Shown piece by piece: positions 1 through 5,951 of a stretch of 7,014 nt of DNA. The stretch's first letter is position 1; every line of letters starts with the position of its first letter. A program made the position numbers and the translations under genes. The DNA comes from an uncultured bacterium (GTDB lineage: Bacteria; Planctomycetota; UBA8108), in assembly GCA_913050545.1 (NCBI GenBank), contig CAJWZY010000115.1, positions 1 to 7,014 on the forward strand, written 5' to 3'. Under the pieces are notes generated by a model. It saw only the letters and a program-made list of their open reading frames with translations, was not told the origin of the DNA and made no database searches.

Positions 1-2
1 AA

Positions 3-80
3 GCGAGCTTCCAGGGCGAATCCAGCCCGGCAGACGCAAAATCATTGAGGAAGAGCCCCGGCTCACAAGATTCAAGGTGA
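3..80 (+). CDS. Possible C-terminal tail of an upstream gene (partial)
   Basis: This short open frame enters from the left edge and stops at TGA 78-80, six bases before the ATG of the next gene. Its 25 residues are hydrophilic and match no family I recognise. Third codon positions are mostly G or C, as in the neighbouring genes, and the tight spacing would fit an operon. A second frame is also open from the edge (positions 2-157), but it would overlap the next gene by about 70 bases, which is less likely. The stretch could also simply be noncoding leader. The sequence left of the window would settle it. Confidence 0.25.
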   Translation, partial: ASFQGESSPADAKSLRKSPGSQDSR

Positions 81-82
81 TC
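74..82 (+). promoter_or_regulatory. Ribosome binding site of the DUF4432 gene
   Basis: AAGGTGATC lies just upstream of the ATG at 87. It contains AAGG and a GGTGATC stretch that match the 3' tail of 16S rRNA. It supports ATG 87 as the start, and that start also gives a complete lipoprotein signal peptide. Confidence 0.6.
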
Positions 83-86
83 ATTC

Positions 87-1370
87 ATGAAACAATCGAT
101 GACGGCCTGCTGCCTTCTGACCTTATCCCTGTTGCTGCCATCCTGCCAATTGCCTGAGCCTGGAACGGGAAAGATGAATTCATCCGCAGCCCTGCAGAAA
201 ACACTCATTGACTCCGGTGACAATATTCGCGTCGAGACCTGGAGCGTCGATTCCCGGAAAGTCAACCTGTCCACCGACCACAGCTGGAATGTCTCCAAGA
301 GCGTGCTGCATGGCGGGCGCCAGGAAAACGTAGATGTCGTGGACGTGGACAACGGCGTGCTGCGCTTCCGGATCATCCCGACCCGGGGCATGAACATCTG
401 GGACGCACATACCAAAGACGGCTTCCGCCTCGGCTGGAACTCACCGGTCAAGGAGATCGTTCACCCGGGATTCGTCAACCTTGACACCCGCGGTGGCCTC
501 GGCTGGCTCGAAGGATTCGGCGAGATGCTCAACCGCTGCGGCCTGGCCTCTTTCGGGGCACCCGGCATCGACGTGGTGCCCAGCAATACCGGGGCCCCCA
601 CCGAGGTCACCCTCGGCCTGCATGGAAAGATCAGCTACCTGCCTGCCAGCAGGTGCGAGGTCATCATCGAACCCGCCCCCTCGCGAAAGATCAGGATCCG
701 GGGCTATATCGATGAGACCATGATGTTCGGCACGCAGCTGCGACTGGTTTCAGAAATCTGGACCGAGCCCGGCTCCTCGACCATCCATTTCGAAGACGAG
801 ATCATCAACCTGGCTGATAAGGACCAGGAGATGCAGTACCTCTACCATTGCAACTTCGGGCAACCGCTGCTGGACGAGGGAACCCGGTTCATCGCCCCGG
901 TCAAGAAGGTGCTGCCACGGGATGCCCGCGCTGCTGTGGGAGGTCTTGAGGGCTGGGACGTCTACGGGCCCCCGCAGGCGGGCTATACCGAGCAGGTCTA
1001 CCTCATGACCCTCTGGGGTGACGAGAACAACCAAACCGAGACCATGCTCCAGAACAAGGCGGGAGACCGGGGCGTATCGCTGACCTTCTCGACCACCGAG
1101 CTGCCCTACTTCACCCTGTGGAAGAACACCACGGCGCTCAAGGATGGCTACGTCACCGGCATCGAGCCGGGCACCAGCTACCCGATGCTGCGCAGCATCG
1201 AGAGAAAGGGTGGACGGGTTCCCGTCCTCAAGGGAGGACAGTCCTACAAGGCCAGCATGGGAATCAACGTCCTGGCCGACAGTGCTGCGGTGGAGGCCGC
1301 CCGCAAGCGGATCGCGGCCCTGCAGGGAGACCGGAAAACCACCGTCCAGAAGGAAGCCCTCAGCCAGTAA
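87..1370 (+). CDS. DUF4432 aldose 1-epimerase-like protein, predicted lipoprotein
   Basis: This 427-residue protein is recognised as a DUF4432 member, a branch of the galactose-mutarotase-like fold that binds sugars and may interconvert alpha and beta anomers. Seen in the sequence: a hydrophobic signal segment (residues 5-19) ending in the lipobox-like LPSC with Cys20, then family hallmarks HGGRQE (75-80), IPTRGM (97-102), GGLGWLEGF (136-144), LHG (178-180), YHCNFG (253-258), APVK (270-273), YFTLWKN (341-347) and GIEPGTSYP (358-366). By analogy with mutarotases, His179, His254 and Glu360 are candidate catalytic residues. Pro at -2 of the lipobox is unusual, so anchoring is likely but not certain; export itself looks solid. 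The gene lies 35 nt upstream of a GH71-like glucanase, which suggests a role with sugars released outside the cytoplasm. The substrate is unknown. The C-terminal tail (about 400-427) is charged and variable. Confidence 0.9.
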   Translation: MKQSMTACCLLTLSLLLPSCQLPEPGTGKMNSSAALQKTLIDSGDNIRVETWSVDSRKVNLSTDHSWNVSKSVLHGGRQENVDVVDVDNGVLRFRIIPTRGMNIWDAHTKDGFRLGWNSPVKEIVHPGFVNLDTRGGLGWLEGFGEMLNRCGLASFGAPGIDVVPSNTGAPTEVTLGLHGKISYLPASRCEVIIEPAPSRKIRIRGYIDETMMFGTQLRLVSEIWTEPGSSTIHFEDEIINLADKDQEMQYLYHCNFGQPLLDEGTRFIAPVKKVLPRDARAAVGGLEGWDVYGPPQAGYTEQVYLMTLWGDENNQTETMLQNKAGDRGVSLTFSTTELPYFTLWKNTTALKDGYVTGIEPGTSYPMLRSIERKGGRVPVLKGGQSYKASMGINVLADSAAVEAARKRIAALQGDRKTTVQKEALSQ

Positions 1371-1377
1371 ACACCAG

Positions 1378-1391
1378 CCCTGCGCCCAGGG
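1378..1391 (+). promoter_or_regulatory. Small hairpin between the DUF4432 and GH71 genes
   Basis: CCCTG and CAGGG form a perfect 5-bp stem around a CGCC loop, in the 35-nt gap just before the next ribosome binding site. No T-run follows, so it is unlikely to be a terminator. It could influence mRNA processing or relative expression of the two genes, or be chance in GC-rich DNA. Confidence 0.25.
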
Positions 1392-1405
1392 AGACGAGGT
1401 CAAAG

Positions 1406-2932
1406 ATGAAGCGGTTCTATTGCCTAGTTCTCGGGGTTCTCGCATTGCCTGGCATGGGGAGAGCCGATGACCAGAAGCTGGTCCTGGCCCATTACATGAC
1501 CGACATGGTCCCGCGTACCCGGCAGAAGCTCATCCGCTGGATTGACCCGGAGCTGGCGGAGCCCGGAGGCAGCACTGCCGCCCTGGGAGGCCTGCACCAG
1601 ACCGTGCCGATGGCATCTCTTCACCTGCAGGACGCGGATCTCGAAAAGGCTGTCGATTTTGAGATCCGGGCAGCCCGGCAGCTGGGCATCGACGGTTTCC
1701 AGTTTTACTATCCCCTGGTAGATCACACACCCGTGCTCGCTCGCAATTACAACGCCATCATCGCACAGTTCATCAGGCTGAGCGACTCACGCTACAAGGG
1801 CTTCCGTATCAGCCTCTGTCTCGCTCACCCCGCAACCGGCAAGCCAACCTCGGAGAAAGAGAAGATCTCCCTCTGGAGCCCACCGATCCGGGAGTTGCTG
1901 AACTCAACCGGAAAGTCCCCTGCCTGGCTCAGGGCCGGTTCCGGGTCCCTGCTCTTCTACCTCTGGGTAGGAGATGCGCTCGCCGATGGCATCGATGGCC
2001 TCGCCCACAAACCAGCTGAAATTAAAAAGGTCGCAGAGGCCTACCAGCGCTTCTCAAAAGCGATCGGAACACCCATCGAGTTTGTCTACCAGGTCCGCCG
2101 TCCCGAGATAGACGCGCCCTACATCGACAGCATCGTGAAGACCTTCCCCGCCGTCTGGGGCTGGACCGCCAGCGATGAGAACCTGGAATTCTGGGACTAC
2201 CTCGCCCGGCGCTGCCGGCAGGAGGGCTGCCTTTATACCCAGTCGGTTTACCCGGACTACTACACCTCCAAGGTCTACGCCAGGGGAAAGAACAACCATG
2301 CAATCCTCCCGACCGGGGTGGCACTCAAGGCCGGGCTCGACGGGATCGAGCGCCATTACCGCGTCACCAACCTCGCACAGACACAACTGCTGCTGCTGGA
2401 GAGGGCCATCCGCCACGATGTAAAGCTGATCAATTACGTAACCTGGAACGATTTCCCCGAAGGCCACCACCTCGCCCCCGAAGCCAGCCACAACTTCGGC
2501 CCTTCCCTGCTGCTGCGCCATTTCAAACGCCGCTGGAAATCCGGCAAAGAGGATATCCTCCAGGATGAGGCCATCGTTTTTTTCAAGAAATACCGCCACG
2601 ATGCGAAACCGAAATACCCTGTCGAGCTGAAGGTGAAGAGCCGCAACAGGAACCTTGCCGGTGAAGACCGCATCGAATTGGTGACACTGCTGAGAAAGCC
2701 GGCCCGGTGCACCCTCAACGGTAAATCCCTCGGAATGGTCGGGCAGGGACTCCGGGTCCATTCAATCCCCAGCGAACCGGGGCCGGTCAGGGTGCTGGTG
2801 GTGCGTGAGGGGAAGCAGGTGATCCGCTTCAAGACCCCCCTGGCAATCAGTAACTCACCGCTGCGCACCGACCGCCTGACCTATTCCTATTCGAGCTCCT
2901 TTGAGGACGAATACCGGAAATTATTCGACTGA
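1406..2932 (+). CDS. GH71-like secreted endo-alpha-1,3-glucanase family protein
   Basis: This 508-residue protein resembles glycoside hydrolase family 71, whose characterised (mainly fungal) members cut alpha-1,3-glucan (mutan). The start at ATG 1406 has GAGGT five bases upstream and yields a Sec signal peptide (residues 1-20, likely cut after GRA); the frame is open further upstream but would overlap the previous gene. Seen: the family-like N-terminal strand KLVLAHYM (24-31), a barrel strand GIDGFQFYYPLVD (94-106), WGWTASDENLEFWD (251-264), and the late motif YVTWNDFPEGHHLAPE (344-359), close to the WNDxxE-H pattern of GH71. Residues about 405-485 look like a C-terminal beta-sandwich accessory domain. 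Catalytic acids cannot be assigned by eye. It probably acts in the periplasm or outside the cell, co-transcribed with the DUF4432 lipoprotein. GH99-like or other related barrels are alternatives, and the exact glucan linkage is inference. Confidence 0.82.
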   Translation: MKRFYCLVLGVLALPGMGRADDQKLVLAHYMTDMVPRTRQKLIRWIDPELAEPGGSTAALGGLHQTVPMASLHLQDADLEKAVDFEIRAARQLGIDGFQFYYPLVDHTPVLARNYNAIIAQFIRLSDSRYKGFRISLCLAHPATGKPTSEKEKISLWSPPIRELLNSTGKSPAWLRAGSGSLLFYLWVGDALADGIDGLAHKPAEIKKVAEAYQRFSKAIGTPIEFVYQVRRPEIDAPYIDSIVKTFPAVWGWTASDENLEFWDYLARRCRQEGCLYTQSVYPDYYTSKVYARGKNNHAILPTGVALKAGLDGIERHYRVTNLAQTQLLLLERAIRHDVKLINYVTWNDFPEGHHLAPEASHNFGPSLLLRHFKRRWKSGKEDILQDEAIVFFKKYRHDAKPKYPVELKVKSRNRNLAGEDRIELVTLLRKPARCTLNGKSLGMVGQGLRVHSIPSEPGPVRVLVVREGKQVIRFKTPLAISNSPLRTDRLTYSYSSSFEDEYRKLFD

Positions 2933-3889
2933 CGCCCCCCCGGAAGCCGCTGCTCCCCGCCGCAACTCATCAAGGGCCCGGCTGAAATCTTCCGGTGGTT
3001 CACAGCTGAACCTGCGCTCCCCCTCCCAGTCTCCGGGAAGCTCCAGGGAACGGGCATGCAGGGTGAGACGGTCGATCCCCTGCAGCTGCCCCCAGGTCCC
3101 TGTTGCAGAGGGGCGGTAGAGGGAATCGACCGCCAGGGGGAAGCCCGCTGCCAGGGCATGGACCCTGATCTGGTGCGTCCGTCCACTGAGGGGCCGGGCG
3201 CGTACAAGGGTGAAGGTTCCGAACCGCTCGACTGCCTCGAATACCGTCTCGGAGCTCTTGCCTGCAGGCCCCCAGCGCATACGCCCCTTTCGTCCAGTCT
3301 CGATGGGGACACTGATGGTTTTCCTGGCCGCAGCCATGTCCCCCAGGACGATGGCGAGGTACTCCTTGCTCACCTGCCTGGCCTCGAAGGAGGCCGAGAG
3401 CTTTCTCTCGGCTACCGGGGTTTTTGCGAAGATAACGAGGCCGCTTGTCAGCCGGTCGATCCGGTGGACCACCCGCGGACGGATGTACTCCTCCACAGGC
3501 TTGTCCTCCCGCTGGCGAAGCTCGCGGCGCAGCAGGAAGGCCAGGCAGCTCTCAGCCTCCTTCTGCCGGTCGGGAATTACGGGAACACCCGAGTCCTTGA
3601 CCAGCACGACGACCTGCCCATCTTCATGAAGGATCCCGACCCCGCTGCCCTCGGTCCCCATCGCCATCGGCTCGATGCCATCGAGCCCCCCGACTACAGA
3701 CAATTGATCCAGGTCGCCCAGCCGCGCACGGGGGGACACCGGCAGCTTGCCGCTTCGAACCTTCCCATCCGCAAAAAGCGGCCGCAGCCCGCGGCGCGGC
3801 AGATCGGGGAACAGCAGGGCAAGGTACTCGATAACCGTGTAGTCCTTGAAAAACTGTGGTGTTGACAGTTCTCTGTCTTCGCTGCTCAT
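2921..3889 (-). CDS. RluA-family RNA pseudouridine synthase
   Basis: This 322-residue cytoplasmic enzyme converts specific uridines of rRNA or tRNA to pseudouridine. Seen: an N-terminal S4-like RNA-binding region (about 10-66, with LFADGKVRSGK and LGDLDQLSV), then the catalytic domain. Motif II is HRIDRLTSG (142-150) with the catalytic Asp145; KEYLAIVLG (175-183) carries the conserved Tyr; GRTHQIRVH (236-244) and LTLHAR (275-280) complete the RluA/RsuA signature. Length is normal for RluA/RluC/RluD-type enzymes, and no key residue is missing. The target uridine cannot be told from sequence alone, so no rlu symbol is given. The upstream region has only a weak GAG-type ribosome binding site. 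The gene is divergent from the DJ-1/PfpI gene, and its last 12 bases overlap the end of the GH71-like gene on the opposite strand, leaving no space for a terminator between them. Confidence 0.95.
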   Translation of the reverse strand: MSSEDRELSTPQFFKDYTVIEYLALLFPDLPRRGLRPLFADGKVRSGKLPVSPRARLGDLDQLSVVGGLDGIEPMAMGTEGSGVGILHEDGQVVVLVKDSGVPVIPDRQKEAESCLAFLLRRELRQREDKPVEEYIRPRVVHRIDRLTSGLVIFAKTPVAERKLSASFEARQVSKEYLAIVLGDMAAARKTISVPIETGRKGRMRWGPAGKSSETVFEAVERFGTFTLVRARPLSGRTHQIRVHALAAGFPLAVDSLYRPSATGTWGQLQGIDRLTLHARSLELPGDWEGERRFSCEPPEDFSRALDELRRGAAASGGASVE

Positions 3890-3938
3890 GTTCGCTCAAA
3901 ATCTGCTGGGAAAAACGGCTGGTTCACAATGGAAACGG

Positions 3939-3953
3939 TTGAGAACCTCTCAA
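3939..3953. repeat. Inverted repeat in the divergent spacer
   Basis: TTGAGA and TCTCAA form a perfect 6-bp inverted repeat around ACC. It sits about 50 bp from the RluA-like start and 80 bp from the DJ-1/PfpI start. Each arm reads as a -35-like TTGAGA on its own strand, so the site could be an operator or a shared promoter element. A chance occurrence cannot be excluded. Confidence 0.35.
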
Positions 3954-3968
3954 GAGAAACAGTATCGT
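3939..3968 (+). promoter_or_regulatory. Candidate sigma-70-like promoter of the DJ-1/PfpI gene
   Basis: A -35-like TTGAGA (3939-3944) is followed after 18 bp by TATCGT (3963-3968), which matches four of six consensus -10 bases. This would give a leader of about 55-60 nt before the ATG at 4032. The elements are imperfect and the host's promoter rules are unknown, so this is a weak prediction. Confidence 0.25.
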
Positions 3969-3970
3969 AC

Positions 3971-3991
3971 CCGGTGTAGAACAATCTACCG
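3971..3991 (+). promoter_or_regulatory. Imperfect hairpin in the DJ-1/PfpI leader
   Basis: GTAGA (3976-3980) and TCTAC (3985-3989) pair perfectly around ACAA, and the stem can extend outward to CGG/CCG if a TG bulge is allowed. It would lie at the very 5' end of the mRNA if the upstream promoter candidate is real. It could stabilise the leader or be a protein site; no function is assigned. Confidence 0.3.
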
Positions 3992-4020
3992 TTCAAAGAT
4001 ATAGAACCCCTGCCAATCCT

Positions 4021-4024
4021 GGAG
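4021..4024 (+). promoter_or_regulatory. Ribosome binding site of the DJ-1/PfpI gene
   Basis: GGAG lies seven bases upstream of ATG 4032. An ATG at 4027 in another frame opens only two codons before TGA, so ATG 4032 is the productive start. Confidence 0.6.
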
Positions 4025-4031
4025 TAATGAA

Positions 4032-4574
4032 ATGAAAGTTCTGATCGCTACTGGTGAATTCGGCGAATGCCTCGAGGTGTATTACGCCGTCCATCGATTG
4101 AGAGAAGAGGAAATCGAGCCGGTTGTCGCTGCGCCCGAAAAGAAACGTCTTCAGCTGGTCGTTCATGATTTCGAGCCCGGCTACGACAGCTATACCGAAA
4201 AATTCGGCCACACGATCGAGGCTGATATCAGCTACGACGATGTCGATCCGAATGACTACGACGCCATCCTGATCCCCGGCGGGCGTGCCCCTGAAGAGCT
4301 TCGCCGGTATCCGAAGGTCCTGAGCATCGTGCGCCACTTCATACTGCAGGACAAGCCCATCGGCGCCATCTGCCATGGCCCGATGCTCCTCTACGCAGCG
4401 GGAAGTATCGAGGATGTGACCCTGACCTGCTACGAGGGGATCCGAACGGAAGTAGAGATGGCCGAGGCCAACTACGTCGACGAGGAGGTCGTGGTGTCCC
4501 GGAACTTCGTTACCGCCAGGGGCTGGGGCGATATGGGGCCATTTTTCAAGGCCTTCATCGCCCAGCTGGGTTAG
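4032..4574 (+). CDS. DJ-1/PfpI family protein
   Basis: This 180-residue cytoplasmic protein has the class I glutamine-amidotransferase-like fold of the DJ-1/PfpI family, whose members include intracellular peptidases, deglycase/glyoxalase-type enzymes and stress chaperones. Seen: MKVLIATGEF with Glu12 at the conserved acidic position that aligns with PfpI, YxxHRL (18-23), ILIPGGRAPEELR (79-91), the nucleophile elbow AICHGPMLL (112-120) with Cys114 and His115, and SRNFVTARGWGDMGPF (156-171) near the C-terminus. The catalytic residues are all present. Compared with PfpI, residues about 38-65 appear to hold a short insertion of roughly ten residues before the PGG strand. There is no signal peptide. 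It is divergent from the RluA-like gene and separated by 180 bp from the next gene, so it is probably transcribed alone. Substrate is unknown; detoxification or stress protection is a family-based guess. Confidence 0.93.
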   Translation: MKVLIATGEFGECLEVYYAVHRLREEEIEPVVAAPEKKRLQLVVHDFEPGYDSYTEKFGHTIEADISYDDVDPNDYDAILIPGGRAPEELRRYPKVLSIVRHFILQDKPIGAICHGPMLLYAAGSIEDVTLTCYEGIRTEVEMAEANYVDEEVVVSRNFVTARGWGDMGPFFKAFIAQLG

Positions 4575-4596
4575 AGCAGCTCATTCAGGGAGCTCC
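4561..4596. repeat. Cluster of short palindromes at the DJ-1/PfpI gene end
   Basis: Three palindromes with an AGCT or GC core fall within 36 bp: CCCAGCTGGG (4561-4570, in the last codons), GAGCAGCTC (4574-4582) and GGAGCTCC (4589-4596). AGCTC (4578-4582) can also pair with GAGCT (4590-4594) around a 7-nt loop. As RNA these give competing hairpins at the 3' end of the gene. No T-run follows, so classical intrinsic termination is not supported. Confidence 0.35.
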
Positions 4597-4680
4597 AGTA
4601 TTGGGGGCAAAGATGAATATTTTCCGGCCCCAGGCGTCTCAAATAGCACCAACTCACGCGAAAAGGGAAAATCTGCTGCT

Positions 4681-4711
4681 TTTCTCTGATACACGGGTTA
4701 GCTTAGAGAAA
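4681..4711. repeat. Perfect 7-bp inverted repeat in the intergenic spacer
   Basis: TTTCTCT (4681-4687) and AGAGAAA (4705-4711) face each other across 17 bp. An overlapping pair, GAAAAG (4660-4665) and CTTTTC (4679-4684), shares part of the left arm, so two alternative hairpins are possible. The spacer between the DJ-1/PfpI and HEAT-repeat genes holds little else apart from this, the palindrome cluster and a weak -10-like TTTAAT at 4719-4724 with no convincing -35. It could be an operator upstream of the HEAT-repeat gene. Confidence 0.3.
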
Positions 4712-4741
4712 GACCGGTTTTAATAGCGGCCCCGGCACAGT

Positions 4742-4745
4742 GGAG
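4742..4745 (+). promoter_or_regulatory. Ribosome binding site deciding the HEAT-repeat protein start
   Basis: GGAG lies nine bases upstream of ATG 4755. A GTG five codons earlier (4740) is also in frame, but it overlaps this site and has no good ribosome binding site of its own, so ATG 4755 is preferred. Confidence 0.5.
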
Positions 4746-4754
4746 CGCTTCAGG

Positions 4755-5897
4755 ATGCGATACAGGCAACAGAAAAAACCTCTTCCAGCGTGGTTCCTCA
4801 CGCTCTCCGCAGCTTTATTTGCCTGCCAGGGTTCACTGCACGCTGACTGGGTGAGCCTTCGAAACGGGGACCACCTGCGGGGAATCAACCTCGAGAAAAC
4901 CCGCGACGGATACCGCTTCACCCTGGAAAACGGCAAGGTTACCCAGATCGCCGCCAACGAGTTCTTCCACCTCGAAAAAAGTGCTGCCGGTGAGAGGGTC
5001 ACCTTTCGTGGCAAGAAGATCACCCTGAAAAAGAAGATTTCCGTCCTGCAGAAGGAGATGGCCCTGCAGCTCGTCTCCCAGGTCAGAAACGTGGAGACCT
5101 GGGCACGGGGCGAGCACGCAGCTACCCGGTTGAAATTAAAACCCCAGGCCATCAACCGCAAGCAGGCCGCAAAGGAAAAGGAACGGGTCATCGTCGGGAG
5201 CTTTCCCCGCCCCGCCCTGAAGAAAAAAGAAGCCGACCTCGTCGCGCTGGTTGGAAGCGGGCTGGAGGCAATGAAGAAGCACCTCGAGCTCGACCGCGAC
5301 AAGCAGGTGCGCACGCTGGCGAAGACCCTCTCGGGAAGCCGGCTGGCCGCCGCCAGGCGACTGGCGGCCAGGGAGCTGGGAAAACATTCTTCCTCAACCG
5401 GCCTCGCCAGCCTGGCCCGCTCGGCCATGGTGGATGACTACCGCAGCATTCGCGACCTGAGCCTCGCATCACTGAGGAAAATCAACGACAAGAATACCGC
5501 GATGTACTTCGTGCCGGGGCTCAGAAACGAGAACCCCCATGTGCGAACCCGGGCGGCAAACGCCATCTCTGTTTTCCCCAACCGCGCGGCTGTCCCCGAG
5601 CTGCTGACCACCATGCGAATGACCTGGAGCGGCTTCGGGCGCGCCTTCATGATGCAGGTGACCCAGCGCAGCTATATCGCTGATTACGAGCTGGTCTCCG
5701 GTGGCACAGGATTTTCACTTGTCGAGGTTGCTGATCCCGTTGTCAAAACCAACCTTGAAGGAGTCGCGCTGGACGTGAAGGTACGGCGCGTTGAGATGGT
5801 CGCCCGGATCAGGGCCCTTCACAAGATCACCGGCCAGGATTTCGGCACCGATGTAAGGGCCTGGGAAAACTGGTGGGAAAAGAACAAGAACAACTGA
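4755..5897 (+). CDS. Secreted HEAT-repeat-containing protein of unknown function
   Basis: This 380-residue protein has no recognised enzyme motif. Seen: a basic N-terminus and hydrophobic segment (about 12-24) forming a signal peptide, probably cut after LHA (residue 30); LFAC with Cys24 could alternatively be a weak lipobox. Residues 31-75 (VSLRNGDHLRG, then alternating strands) resemble a small beta domain found at the start of exported planctomycete proteins. A Lys-rich stretch (85-160) follows. From about 160 to 355 there are paired helices typical of HEAT/armadillo-like repeats, for example LAAARRLAARELGK (197-210), SIRDLSLASLRKIND (231-245) and NPHVRTRAANAISVFPNRAAVPELL (260-284). The end, LHKITGQDFGTDVRAWENWW (355-374), is a pattern often seen at the end of HEAT-type repeats in these bacteria. 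Such repeats usually bind other proteins. It is 54 nt upstream of the cupredoxin and may share its transcript. Starting at GTG 4740 would add five residues. Confidence 0.75.
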   Translation: MRYRQQKKPLPAWFLTLSAALFACQGSLHADWVSLRNGDHLRGINLEKTRDGYRFTLENGKVTQIAANEFFHLEKSAAGERVTFRGKKITLKKKISVLQKEMALQLVSQVRNVETWARGEHAATRLKLKPQAINRKQAAKEKERVIVGSFPRPALKKKEADLVALVGSGLEAMKKHLELDRDKQVRTLAKTLSGSRLAAARRLAARELGKHSSSTGLASLARSAMVDDYRSIRDLSLASLRKINDKNTAMYFVPGLRNENPHVRTRAANAISVFPNRAAVPELLTTMRMTWSGFGRAFMMQVTQRSYIADYELVSGGTGFSLVEVADPVVKTNLEGVALDVKVRRVEMVARIRALHKITGQDFGTDVRAWENWWEKNKNN

Positions 5898-5898
5898 C

Positions 5899-5914
5899 CC
5901 GCCCGTAAAGGCGG
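5899..5914 (+). terminator. Weak hairpin after the HEAT-repeat gene
   Basis: CCGCC and GGCGG form a 5-bp GC stem around CGTAAA, right after the stop codon. Only two T residues follow, so it is at best a leaky terminator or a stabilising 3' hairpin between two co-directional genes. Confidence 0.3.
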
Positions 5915-5937
5915 TTCTCACACCCCCCTGAAGCTAC

Positions 5938-5943
5938 AAGGAG
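5938..5943 (+). promoter_or_regulatory. Ribosome binding site supporting a TTG start
   Basis: AAGGAG is a strong Shine-Dalgarno match, eight bases before TTG 5952. No in-frame ATG or GTG lies between it and the signal segment, so TTG is the best start of the cupredoxin gene. Confidence 0.7.
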
Positions 5944-5951
5944 CTCTCAAC

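Noticed and set aside
1118..1405. N-terminal extension of the GH71-like frame into the DUF4432 gene
   Set aside because: The extension is low-complexity and overlaps a real gene; ATG 1406 gives a ribosome binding site and a signal peptide.
750..1445. A 231-codon minus-strand open frame opposite the DUF4432 gene
   Set aside because: The plus-strand protein has strong family motifs throughout; the antisense frame has no recognisable domain or ribosome binding site.
2054..2761. A 235-codon minus-strand open frame inside the GH71-like gene
   Set aside because: It is a shadow of the plus-strand gene, which has GH71-like motifs on both sides of the region.
3056..3865. A 269-codon plus-strand open frame opposite the RluA-like gene
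   Set aside because: The minus strand carries all RluA motifs, and the plus-strand translation looks like no family and is a by-product of GC-rich codon use.
4602..4632. TGGGG...CCCCA pairing as a terminator of the DJ-1/PfpI gene
   Set aside because: The stem is only five base pairs with a loop over 20 nt and no T-run follows.
4703..5428. A 241-codon Ser/Arg/Phe-rich minus-strand frame
   Set aside because: Its odd composition reflects Lys/Glu-rich codons read in antisense; the plus-strand protein has a signal peptide and repeat helices.
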